Assembly: GCA_014529385.2 (NCBI GenBank)
Contig: CM043953.1
Location: 66,007,872 to 66,071,871 of the forward strand
Length of the DNA stretch: 64,000 nucleotides
Direction of reading: 5' to 3'
Source of the DNA: Adiantum capillus-veneris
Lineage: Eukaryota; Streptophyta; Polypodiopsida; Polypodiales; Pteridaceae
The notes beneath the pieces were generated by a model. That model did no database searches and was not told the DNA's origin. It was given only the letters and a program-made list of their open reading frames with translations. Position 1 is the first letter of the stretch. Each line of letters starts with the position of its first letter. Below, in pieces: positions 55,605-64,000 of this stretch. Made by a program: the position numbers and the translations under genes.

Positions 55605-57527
55605 AACTTGTGTTCTGTGTTTTATGAAAAGTTGGAGGCCTGGAAAGAAATGGGGCGTCACATTTGATAATGATAATTTGTTTAGTTAATGAGCTGATCG
55701 TGTTTGCTTTCATAAATGTTCTGAACTGAGAGGAGAGTGACGTGTGTACGAGTATTGAGAATCTCTCTCTCTTTTTGTGTGCAGGTGGAGAGCCGATTAT
55801 GAGACGTGCGAGTGGGAAGATTCAACGACTTGCCGCGTTGATTTGTTTCACTACTATTGGAACATACTCATATTATTTTAAGGGTATTAATGTCTCTAAA
55901 AAGTGTCTCTCTTTTGGGCCTTCTAGCTCCTCTACCCTATGGTGATACTCTTCTTAGGGCGGATCAGTGGAACCCCGCCACTCATCATCTATTTTGTCTC
56001 TTACGTGAAGTGGAGCCAGCTCGAAACACCTATTTGTTCAGCGAGACGGGGGTAGAAGAAGCATTTTCCAGCTCTGCCGATTTCGGCAGAGTTGAGAACC
56101 ATGGGTAGCGTTTCCTGACGGATGTTGGCTGGGGTTCTATCCTAGCCCATGTGGATCTGCCCTAACTCACATACACACTTTTTTTTTGGTAATAGGGTAA
56201 AGGGGCCATATTTACAACCTTTAAGTGGGGCCCTGGAAAAAAATTCACATTTTTGTGTTTTTGCCTCAAAAGTGGATCAGGCCTCACATGTTGGAGTAGA
56301 GTGGGCCTCCAATCTTTGTTTCATTTTTTGGGGTTATCAAGACCACCTACCTACCCCTTCTACGGGGTGAGATATAACCGAAAGCTATTATTATTCAACC
56401 AATGAGTGCCACGTTGGGTAGCGTTTTAGTGTATTGTCTATCACTCTCTCGAAGTGTGCCTTCATGAGTAGGTGTACGTCGAGAGCCCATCTCTAGAGAA
56501 AAGGCATGCAGTTCTTCTCGCTGTCTGTGGTCAGCATGAAGTTTTCCACCTGTAAGCAACTCGATGTCTGCTTACCATTTTCCATTATGAAGTTAGCTTG
56601 CCTATAAATCTACTCGCCATTTTCCGCCACAAAGTTTGCTTGCTTGTAAATGTGATCGCCATGAAGTGCCGCAGTCTATGTTGAGTACATATGTACACAC
56701 AACCAATCAATCAATTAGTCTATGCAGAGTACATACACACAACCAATCAATCAATTAGTCTATGTTGAGTGCATACACACAACCAATCAATCAATCTCTA
56801 TAAACCATTCATATTGTTGTGTGGCGATAACACTCCCATTACTAACAATATTTGGATGATAGAGGTACTCTGTAAAATGCACATGCTTGCCGCAAACCTA
56901 TTTCGATATTTCTACTATTGAAAATTTATTATCATCACAACTCAAGCTCTTCTTTATGTGTTGGCAAGGCAAGATGAGTAAGGATTTTAGTGTACCACTT
57001 GTCCCAAGCTAGTCATTGGGCAAAATGAAAGTTTTCTCGAGTGATACGGCTCTAGTTAGGCGGCCAACCACTTCCACCCACAAATGGGTCTCCCATTGAG
57101 AAAGATGAGGTGCTTAAGAGCTGGAGTGGAAGGCATAAGAGGGGGAGGAGGCTCCCATTCTCATCATCCATTGGGAGCCTCCACTGAGGATGATCCCTTT
57201 CTGTGATGCCACCCTCTACCACAGGTTCTACTCATGTACCACCTATTCTTGAGGAGCCGTCATCATCACTGGCACGCCTTGGTGGATACACATATCTTTG
57301 CCAATGATACTACAATTGTACCACACCGTGTTGATCTACCTACCAGAGTGATGGAACACTTATCCATTCACCTCACTCACTAGAGGCTCACACTAAACCA
57401 TTGTATTGGTTTCCTTTTACATTGTTGTTGGCCTTATATTATGTAGACCTCTTATCTTGAGTAAGTGAAGAAGAACCATCTCTGTGTGTGTGTGTGTGTG
57501 CGCTTGCAAGAGCTTGAGATCTCTCCT
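55605..57527. other. No recognisable gene
   Basis: If the gypsy element inserted with a GGCTG duplication, 55605 onward continues the DNA upstream of the transposase. The minus strand has TTCTTTCCAGG near 55640, which would suit a 3' splice site, but this is weak. Short plus frames (55742-55945, 55857-56108, 56149-56370) are unrecognised. A small GT tract lies at 57485-57500. Confidence 0.3.
56675..56796. repeat. Three tandem units of about 44, 40 and 38 bp
   Basis: TCTATG(T/C)(T/A)GAGT...ACACACAACCAATCAATCAA starts at 56675, 56719 and 56759. Confidence 0.85.
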
Positions 57528-57900
57528 TGTCATAAAATCTAATATCTAACTTTACCAAATGATTTTCTCATATTAAACTGATCATTTAATGTGAGAGAAT
57601 AAATGGGAACAAGAGTTAGAATAGAGACATGTGCTTCTAGACCTATCTCAACACGGGACAAAAGGAGAGATGGTTGCATCTCAATAGGGGTCCAAAAGGA
57701 GATTGTCTATCAAAGAGAAAATGTACAATAAGTGCTTCTAGACTTACCTCAACAGGGGACCAAGAGGAGAGATGGTTACATCTCAATAGGGGTCCAAAAG
57801 GAGGTAGTCTATCAAAGAGCAACGCGCATCTAATGGAGCTTAAAAGACCTTAAGGTAGCTTCATTAAAGACCTCCAATGGTTAGTGTTAAGAGTCCTTTG
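57528..57900 (+). repeat. Diverged partial LTR related to the 46480 element
   Basis: Begins TGTCATAA, then AAATGATTTTCTCATATTAA and ACTGATCATTTAATGTG, closely following the first 70 bases of the LTR at 46480. Later CTAAAAGACC-like words also correspond. It carries its own 101-bp tandem duplication (57631-57731 and 57732-57832). The right end is not defined and no internal region follows. Confidence 0.6.
57631..57832. repeat. Tandem pair of 101-bp units inside the diverged LTR
   Basis: GTGCTTCTAGAC starts at 57631 and 57732, with CATCTCAATAGGGGTCCAAA in both units. Confidence 0.85.
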
Positions 57901-57948
57901 ACCTTAGGCAAGCTAGGGCTGAGCTTGAGGTGGGAACCCAACCTAAGC

Positions 57949-58087
57949 TTGAGGTGCTTGTGGTGCTTGATGACTAAGGTGCTTGAGGTGCTTGTGGTGC
58001 TTGATGACTAAGATGCTTGAGGTGCTTGTCGTGCTTGATGACTAAGGTGCTTGAGGTCCTTGTCGTGCTTGATGACTAAGGTGCTTG
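57949..58087. repeat. 34-bp tandem repeats, four copies
   Basis: GATGACTAAG recurs at 57969, 58003, 58037 and 58071 with TGCTTGAGGTGCTTGT between. The array ends exactly where the chromovirus LTR starts (58088). Confidence 0.9.
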
Positions 58088-58248
58088 TGTAATGCCTAGG
58101 GGCGACTAGAGCCTGGAATCCACCTCCCAACCTCCCACTATATAGGCCAAGCTCCTAGCCCTTTGCCCTAGTTGGATTCCCTTTCCACATTGCCTAGTTC
58201 GGCCCTTGGCCCATTCCATGACTCCCTGGCCTTGCCGTTGTCCTGACA
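58088..58248 (-). repeat. 3' LTR of chromovirus copy 2, 161 bp
   Basis: The minus strand begins TGTCAGGACAACG and ends GCATTACA. It shares GGCCAAGGGCCGA, GGGCTAGGAGC and GGGAGGTTGGG words in order with the 143-bp LTR at 21372, but is clearly diverged. Confidence 0.8.
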
Positions 58249-58262
58249 TTACTCTCCCCTTA

Positions 58263-58504
58263 AGGAAGAGTTTTCGTCCTTGAAAACAAAAGTGGGAAAC
58301 TTCTTCTTAAGAATACTAATGTTTTCCCAAGTGGCACCTTCCTCAGGTCGACCTTTCCACTTGATTAAAGCTTGTCAACGTACATGATGACGTGTATGTA
58401 AATCATGATAGTCCACAATTCATTTAGGTTCATGCGGTAAGGTAGGAGGTTCAACGATATCGACCAGAATCTGTTGGCCAATGACATTGTCGTCCCCATG
58501 TAAC
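58263..58504 (-). pseudogene. Chromovirus copy 2, chromodomain end of pol
   Basis: The minus-strand frame parallels 26925-27171: GDDNVIGQQILVD, HTRHHVR, KWKGRPEEGATWENI (chromodomain core) and FVFKDENSS before the PPT. Two stops interrupt it. It ends at the GTAAC target duplication of the copia insertion. Confidence 0.8.
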
Positions 58505-59238
58505 TGTTAAGTATGGAGCCTGATTTACCCTTGTAATTTTTTGTGGTAAAAGTGCACATTTGTAAGGCCCCCATTATGAGGAGAAGCCATCGTGCGTGAA
58601 GGAAAATCACTCACCGGAAACCAAAATTTTCACGGACAAGAATCAGGGGCAACTTTAGAGGCCTCGGGGGCGGAATATTCCTTTTCGCCGGAATATTATG
58701 GTCGGACGACGGTCGGAAAGTGGTCGGAAAACAACCGATCGGTTGGCCGGTGGCCAGTGGTCGGAAGTCAATGGCCGGTGGCCGGTGGCCGAATTCAAAA
58801 GCGGACTTGTCTTCTCAAGGGTGGCCACACATGGGCGGATTGGAGGGTCCGATTTGGACTTATTCGCACAAGGGAGGATACACATGGCTGTCTCTCATAA
58901 GAGAGGGCAGCCCTTTTGGCCTATAAAAGGAGGCCATTTCTACACACATTTCATAGTGTGAAGTTGATGCAACAAGGTGAGTGTGAGGTGGTGAGAGTGA
59001 AGCAAGGCGGGAGCTCTATCAAGGGTTTATTCCCTTTGTAAACTACTTCTTCTTTTGAAGTGCTAAAGCCATTGAGTGGCTGCTTTCCCGTGGACGTAGC
59101 CCACATTGGGTGAACCACGTATATCGTGTGTACTCTCTCTCTCTCTCTCTACTCTATAATCTCTTGTGTGTGAAATCTATCTCTCTCCATTAAGTAATCT
59201 ACTAAAAAATCTATTTAGCTACGTCTTATTTACTAACA
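58505..59238 (+). repeat. 5' LTR of copia element
   Basis: TGTTAAGTATGG to CTAACA. TATA box CCTATAAAAGG at 58920-58930. Tandem GGCCGGTGGCC-type words at about 58745-58795. Confidence 0.95.
58920..58930 (+). promoter_or_regulatory. TATA box of the copia 5' LTR
   Basis: CCTATAAAAGG, about 415 bp into the LTR; conserved in the 3' LTR near 62304. Confidence 0.6.
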
Positions 59239-59240
59239 AC

Positions 59241-59252
59241 TGGTATCAGAGC
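59241..59252 (+). promoter_or_regulatory. Primer binding site
   Basis: TGGTATCAGAGC, two bases inside the LTR. Confidence 0.9.
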
Positions 59253-59311
59253 AAGGTTTGCTCGTAGCTAAATTATCTCAAGGAAAGGATTCCTTGAATT
59301 GAGTGGGAGTT

Positions 59312-61785
59312 ATGGCGGAGGAAGGGAAGCTCAAGATTGAGAAGTTCAACGGCAAAAACTACCAACATTGGAAGATGCAGATTGAAGACTATCTCTACCA
59401 GCCATTGTACTATGTAACATTCATAGACGATGCGACCAGAAAAACATGGGTTTATGTCATGAAGAATAAATCCGATGTATTTTCCATATTTCAAAGGTGG
59501 AAAGCCTTTGTGGAGAATGAAACAGGTACCAAGGTTAAATGCCTCAGATCTGACAATGGAGGCGAATATTGCAGCCAAGCTTTTGAAAGCTTTTGTGCTA
59601 GCAATGGCATTCGGAGGCAAAGGACAACCCCAAGGACACCTCAACAAAATGGGATTTCGGAAAGGATGAACAAGACAATCATGGAACGAGCACGAAGCAT
59701 GCGGCTACATGCAGGCCTACCGCTTGAGCTTTGGGCGGAAGCTGTAAGTACGTCTGTGTACTTAATCAATCGGTCACCCTCAACGACATTGGATGGGGGA
59801 GTTCCAGAAGAGGCATGGACAGGTAAACCGGTGAATTATGCATTTCTCAAAGTGTTTGGGTGTGAGGCTTTCATGCACATAGATAGAAGCCTAAGATCAA
59901 AGCCAAATGCAAAGTCCAAAAAGTGTTTCTTCATTGGCTATGGAGAAGGAGACTTTGGGTATCGCCTATGGAATCCTAAAGATGGTAAAATCTTAAGGAG
60001 TAGGGATGTAATTTTTAACGAACAAAATATGTACAAAGATTACTTGGAAAGAAAACAAACAAAAGAAACAGGTGATGAGTACATGGAGCTTGAGGACAGT
60101 GAAGACTCAAGGACTGCAAACGGTAATAATGTGCAACAACGTCAACCAAATGAGGAGCCTCAACCTATTCCCTGAAGATCTACAAGAGCAAGTAGACCTC
60201 CAGAAAGGTTTGTTCCTTCCTTCAACCATCTCTTGATCTCAAATTCTGGAGATCCGGAATCATACGAAGAAGCTATGCAACATGAATCCAAAGAAGAATG
60301 GACGAAGAGCATGCAAGTGGAGATGGACTCACTACACCGCAACCAAACATGGGAGTTGGTTGAGTTGCCTAAAGGTAAGTGGGCACTTCAAAACAAATGG
60401 GTGTACAAGCTGAAGGAAGAAGAAGGTGGGAAGAAAAGGTACAAGTCTAGGCTTGTGGTAAAAGGTTTTTGTCAAAAGAAAGGTATTGAATTCAATGAAA
60501 TATTTTCTCCTGTTGTAAAAATGAACTCAATTAGGCTTGTCTTAAGCCTTGTGGCTGCTCATGATCTAAATCTCGAGCAAATGGATGTAAATACGGCATT
60601 CCCTCACGGTGACTTAGAGGAGAAAATCTACATGCTTCAACCAAAGGGGTATGAAGTAAAAGGTAAGGAGAAAATGGTTTGCAGATTAAAGAAGAGCTTG
60701 TATGGTTTAAAGCAAGCATCAAGACAATGGTACTTGGAGTTTGATCGATGGATGTTGGATCATGGATTCACAAGATGTAACTCGGATCACTGCGTCTACA
60801 CGAAGAATTTGGGAGATGGGAAATTCATCATCCTAATGTTGTATGTTGATGACATGTTGATTGCAAGTGCTAACATGCAGGACATCAAAGACCTAAAAGA
60901 GGAGCTGTCCAAATCTTTTTCAATGAAAGATTTAGGTGCTGCAAAGAGGATACTTGGTATGAAAATATCAAGGGACAGGACGAAGAAGACAATAAAGCTA
61001 TCTCAAGAAGATTACATCAAGAAGGTACTAGAAAGGTTTGCAATGCAAAATGCAAAACCAGTTTCTACACCTTTGGCTGGTCATTTTAAACTAACAAAGG
61101 ATATGTGTCCAAAGACACAAGAGGAGATAGCCTATATGTCTAAAGTTCCATATGCTGCAGCGGTATGGTCTGGACAAGGCCAGACATTGCACATGCAGTG
61201 GGAGTTGTGAGTAGGTTCATGGACAACCCAGGTAAAGAGCATTGGCAAGCTGTGAAGTGGATACTTAGGTATCTAAAAGGGACAACAACAAATGCTTTGT
61301 ATTTTGGAGGAACTGATATTTTTCTAGAAGGGTATGCTGATGCAGATATGGCAGGTGACAAAGATACTCGAAGGAGCACTTCTAGCTATGTGTTCACGGT
61401 TGGAGGCACAACAGTAAGTTGGGTTTCAAAGCTGCAGAAAGTGGTTTCACTTTCTACCACGGAAGCAGAGTATGTAGCAATGACGGAGGCAAGCAAAGAA
61501 ATTCTGTGGCTTCACAGATTCTTAGAAGAGCTTGGATTCAAACAAGACAATTGTGTCTTGTACAGTGATAGCCAAAGCGCTATCCATCTTGCGAAGAACT
61601 CAGCCTTTCATTCAAGGACAAAGCACATTGAGGTGAGATATCACTTCATACGCACTCTTTTGGAAGAGGGACAACTAAAGCTAGGAAAGGTGCATACAAG
61701 TGAAAATCCTGCAGACATGTTTACAAAGGTGGTCAACAAGGAGAAGTTGAGCTTTTGCTCATCTTCAATCGGCATTCAAGGATAA
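59312..61785 (+). pseudogene. copia polyprotein: gag start fused to integrase core, RT, RNase H
   Basis: The ATG at 59312 gives MAEEGKLKIEKFNGKNYQHW, the copia gag start; after about 30 residues the frame passes without a break into the integrase core: VTFIDDATRKTWVYVM, CLRSDNGGEYCS and TPQQNGISERMN (catalytic residues; the first D is within the core start). GKPVNYAFLKVFGCEAF and the GYGEGDFGYRLW region follow. TGA at 60173-60175 interrupts before RT, which has WALQNKWVYKLK, QMDVNTAFPHGDLEE, SLYGLKQASRQWY and YVDDM (60842-60856). A small out-of-frame deletion near 61158, at the place of a conserved short segment before WTRPDI, moves RNase H (GYADADMAGD, TEAEYVAM, SDSQSAIHLA) to another frame, ending at 61785. 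Confidence 0.9.
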
Positions 61786-61833
61786 GAAGCCAGAATGGAA
61801 AGCAGTCACAGGTTTGGTTTGGAGATCAGTCTC

Positions 61834-61845
61834 CAAGTGGGAGAT
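61834..61845 (+). promoter_or_regulatory. Polypurine tract
   Basis: AAGTGGGAGAT-type tract directly before the 3' LTR, as usual in plant copia elements. Confidence 0.75.
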
Positions 61846-62620
61846 TGTTAAGTATGGAGCCTGATTTACCCTTGTAATTTTCTGTAGTAGAAGTGCACAT
61901 TTGTAAGGCCCCCATTATGAGGAGAAGCCATCGTGCGTGAAGGAAAATCACTCACCGGAAACCAAAATTTTCACGGACAAGAATCAGGGGCAACTTTAGA
62001 GGCCTCGGGGGCGGAGGTCCCCGATACTTTTTTTTGGGTCGGAATATTCCTTTTTCGCCGGAATATTATGGCCGGCCGGCGGCCGGAAAGTGGTCGGAAA
62101 ACAACCGGTCAGTTGGCCGGTGGCCGGTAGTCAATGGCCGGTGGCCGGTGGTCGGAAGTCAATGGCCGGTGGCTGAATTCAAAAGCGGACTTGTCTTCTC
62201 AAGGGTGGCCACACATGGGCGGATTGGAGGGTCCGATTTGGACTTATTCGCACAAGGGCGGCTACACATGGCTGTCTCTCATAAGAGAGGGTAGCCCTTT
62301 TGGCCTATAAAAGGAGGCCATTTCTACACACATTTCATAGTGTGAAGTTGATGCAACAAGGTGAGTGTGAGGTGGTGAGAGTGAAGCAAGGCGGGAGCTC
62401 TATCAAGGGTTTAATCCCTTTGTAAACTACTTCTTCTTTTGAAGTGCTAAAGCCATTGAGTGGCTGCTTTCCCGTGGACGTAGCCCACATTGGGTGAACC
62501 ACGTATATCGTGTGTACTCTCTCTCTCTCTCTACTCTATAATCTCTTGTGTGTGAAATCTATCTCTCTCCATTAAGTAATCTACTAAAAAATCTATTTAG
62601 CTACGTCTTATTTCCTAACA
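61846..62620 (+). repeat. 3' LTR of copia element
   Basis: Matches the 5' LTR but about 41 bp longer: extra sequence around 62016-62040 (including a T run) and one more GGCCGGTGG-type unit near 62120-62150. Confidence 0.95.
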
Positions 62621-64000
62621 GTAACCGCTTACGTAAACAGCTTACATGAAACACCGGATGAAGTGTAGGTAGCGATAGTTTGTAGGCACGATCATCCACT
62701 CGCTTGAGTATTTTGAAAGGCCCACAATATCGTGGAGATAATTTAGGTGTTGGCCGAGCTTTCAGACTTTTGAATGCTCTGGAACACCTAAAAATACTTC
62801 CTCCCATTCCTCAAAGGTAACTTGCCGATGTTTCTCATCAACGTACTTCTTATACCGATCCTACGCTTGTCGGACGTTCTAACGAGCGAGTTTCAGCATA
62901 TCCATGTGGTCTTGGAGAAAATCCTTAACCTGTTGGAGTTTTTCGGTTGCCAACCCCACCGTAACAGGTGACCTAGGTTGAAAACCATACATGAGCATGA
63001 AAGGACTAAATCCAGTCGTGACATGCTTAGCACTACTGTAGGCAAACTTAAGAAGAGGTAAATATTCTTCCCAGTTTGATTGTTTATTGCTAACATACGA
63101 GCGTAGCATATCCTCTAGCACTTAGTTAACTCGTTCAGTTTGACTATCCGTTTCTGGATGATCGGTTGTACTGAGGTTTAGTTGTGTACCCAATCGTTTA
63201 AACACAGCCCTCCAAAAATGACTGTTCAACTTGGGATCACGATCATTGACAATGTTACTTGGCAAACCATACAACTTGTATAGGTTGTCCACAAATAACT
63301 TGGCTAATTTTGGAGTCTTAATTGTTGATTTGGTTGGAATAAACTTACATAGTTTAGTCAACCAGTCTAGGACCACCCATACCGAGTCATGACCTCGTAC
63401 AGTGGTTGGTAAACCCACAATAAAATCCATAGAGATACTTTCCCATTTACCATTGGGAATCTCCAAAGGATGTAAGAGTCCTCCTACGTTCAGGCCCTCT
63501 GCTTTGTTAACCTGACATTTTTGGCAATGCAAGACATAATCTTGAACAAAGCCATGTAAACCTGGCCAGTAAAACTGTCATCGTACGAGAGAATAAGTCT
63601 TTCTAATACCAGGGTGCCTTGCACTTGGACTATCATGACATTCATAAAGAATTTGGCGCTTAATGTCTGTGTCCATCGGTACACAAACTCTCCCCTTATG
63701 GAGTAGGTACCCATTGTCGATGGTGAAATGCTTCCATCACTGCAGTTCATCACTCGGTAGAGGAGAACTATGTGTGGAGGTTAACGCTACAATACCATCA
63801 TTGGAGTGAGAAGGATCCCTCCTCTATACATGGCTCCACACTTTGGAATATGCATCATCTTGCTCATATTTTCCCTTTAGAGAATCCAAAAATTCACTAC
63901 GAAGTTCCGTGAACAAGAGCGAATTGATCTCTGCCATACGACTAAGAGCGTCAGCCACCACATTGTATCGTTCTTTACTATACCGGAGCTTGGCGTCATA
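62621..64000 (-). pseudogene. Chromovirus copy 2, pol: integrase and RNase H end
   Basis: Minus strand, matching 25480-26925 of copy 1. From right to left: an RNase H end (YNVVADALSR-like) near 63960, FTELRSEFL, zinc-binding CQKCQ near 63510, SMDFIVGLPTTVRGHDSVWV, LPSNIVNDRDPKLNSHFWRA, DHPETDSQTERVN with a stop at 63122, LEDMLRSYVSNKQ, FSPFMLMYGFQPRSPVTVGL, then SPRYCGPFKILKRV and HPVFHVSCLRKRL near 62640. Several frameshifts and stops split it. Confidence 0.9.

Larger units (their letters stand above)
58505..62620 (+). mobile_element. Ty1/copia element with gag-integrase deletion, GTAAC duplication
   Basis: 5' LTR 58505-59238 (734 bp), PBS 59241-59252, internal region 59253-61845, 3' LTR 61846-62620 (775 bp). 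Perfect target duplication GTAAC at 58500-58504 and 62621-62625, inside chromovirus copy 2. The internal region lacks most of gag, all protease and the integrase N-terminus, so this is a deletion derivative. Confidence 0.95.
58088..64000 (-). mobile_element. Second copy of the short-LTR chromovirus, cut by a copia element and the window edge
   Basis: Minus-strand relative of 21372-27314: 3' LTR 58088-58248, PPT at about 58251-58262, pol C-terminus 58263-58499, then (after the copia insertion 58505-62620) integrase and RNase H to 64000. Gag, most of RT and the 5' LTR would lie to the right of the window. Confidence 0.9.

Noticed and set aside
58592-58961. Overlapping 68-102 codon frames, repeated at 61933-62294
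   Set aside because: They lie in the copia LTRs and reflect the GGCCGG repeats; not genes.

Overview
The window is a retrotransposon-dense stretch of a land-plant nuclear genome. The evidence is: plant-type Ty3/gypsy chromoviruses and Ty1/copia elements primed by an initiator-Met-tRNA-type site (TGGTATCAGAGC and close variants); a plant LINE; a gene for a seventh-subunit (RPB7-like) protein resembling the plant-specific RNA polymerases IV/V; and a fragment of a plant LRR receptor kinase. The many long GA/CT, TA, CA and G/C tracts and the low gene density would suit a large non-flowering-plant genome such as a fern, but the sequence alone does not fix the lineage.

Layout. 1-9 kb: a nest of LTR elements. 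A minus-strand gypsy element (gag plus 5' LTR, 1-2268) sits in the protease region of a plus-strand relative whose 3' LTR (3664-4864) cuts the gag of a third, minus-strand element (LTR about 5473-5860). Next come a broken pol fragment (5865-7060) and a copia gag, leader and LTR (7738-about 8918). The copia leader holds five near-perfect copies of a GCGTTTTAAAACGC palindrome. 9-16 kb: simple repeats, an 88-bp tandem pair, an identical 175-bp tandem pair, and no gene I can name. 16-27.4 kb: one minus-strand LINE with a visible poly(A) end, split twice: by a 5.9-kb chromovirus with 143-bp LTRs and a perfect ATCGG duplication, and by a 1328-bp TA-flanked element whose removal restores the LINE frame. 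27.5-31.1 kb: a small Helitron-like candidate and a gag-only LTR element (28622-31082). 31-40.7 kb: mostly unassigned, with minisatellites and microsatellites.

40.7-46.5 kb holds the only convincing host gene, the Pol IV/V-like subunit 7 gene (40758-41303, minus), then an LRR-kinase activation-loop fragment and a broken pogo/Tigger-like transposase whose tail carries seven 35-residue repeats. 46.5-55.6 kb is a near-complete gypsy element with 1.6-kb LTRs. Its terminal repeats extend about 180 bp past the primer site, and the whole is flanked by GGCTG, which points to aberrant priming or a tandem-array origin. 57.5-64 kb holds a diverged relative of that LTR, then a second copy of the short-LTR chromovirus (minus, running off the right edge), into which a copia element with an in-frame gag-integrase deletion fusion inserted, leaving a GTAAC duplication.

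Taken together, this is a layered record of transposition around a gene that probably belongs to the RNA-directed DNA methylation machinery that silences such elements. Almost every transposon frame is broken by stops or frameshifts, and the stops look mostly like C-to-T changes.
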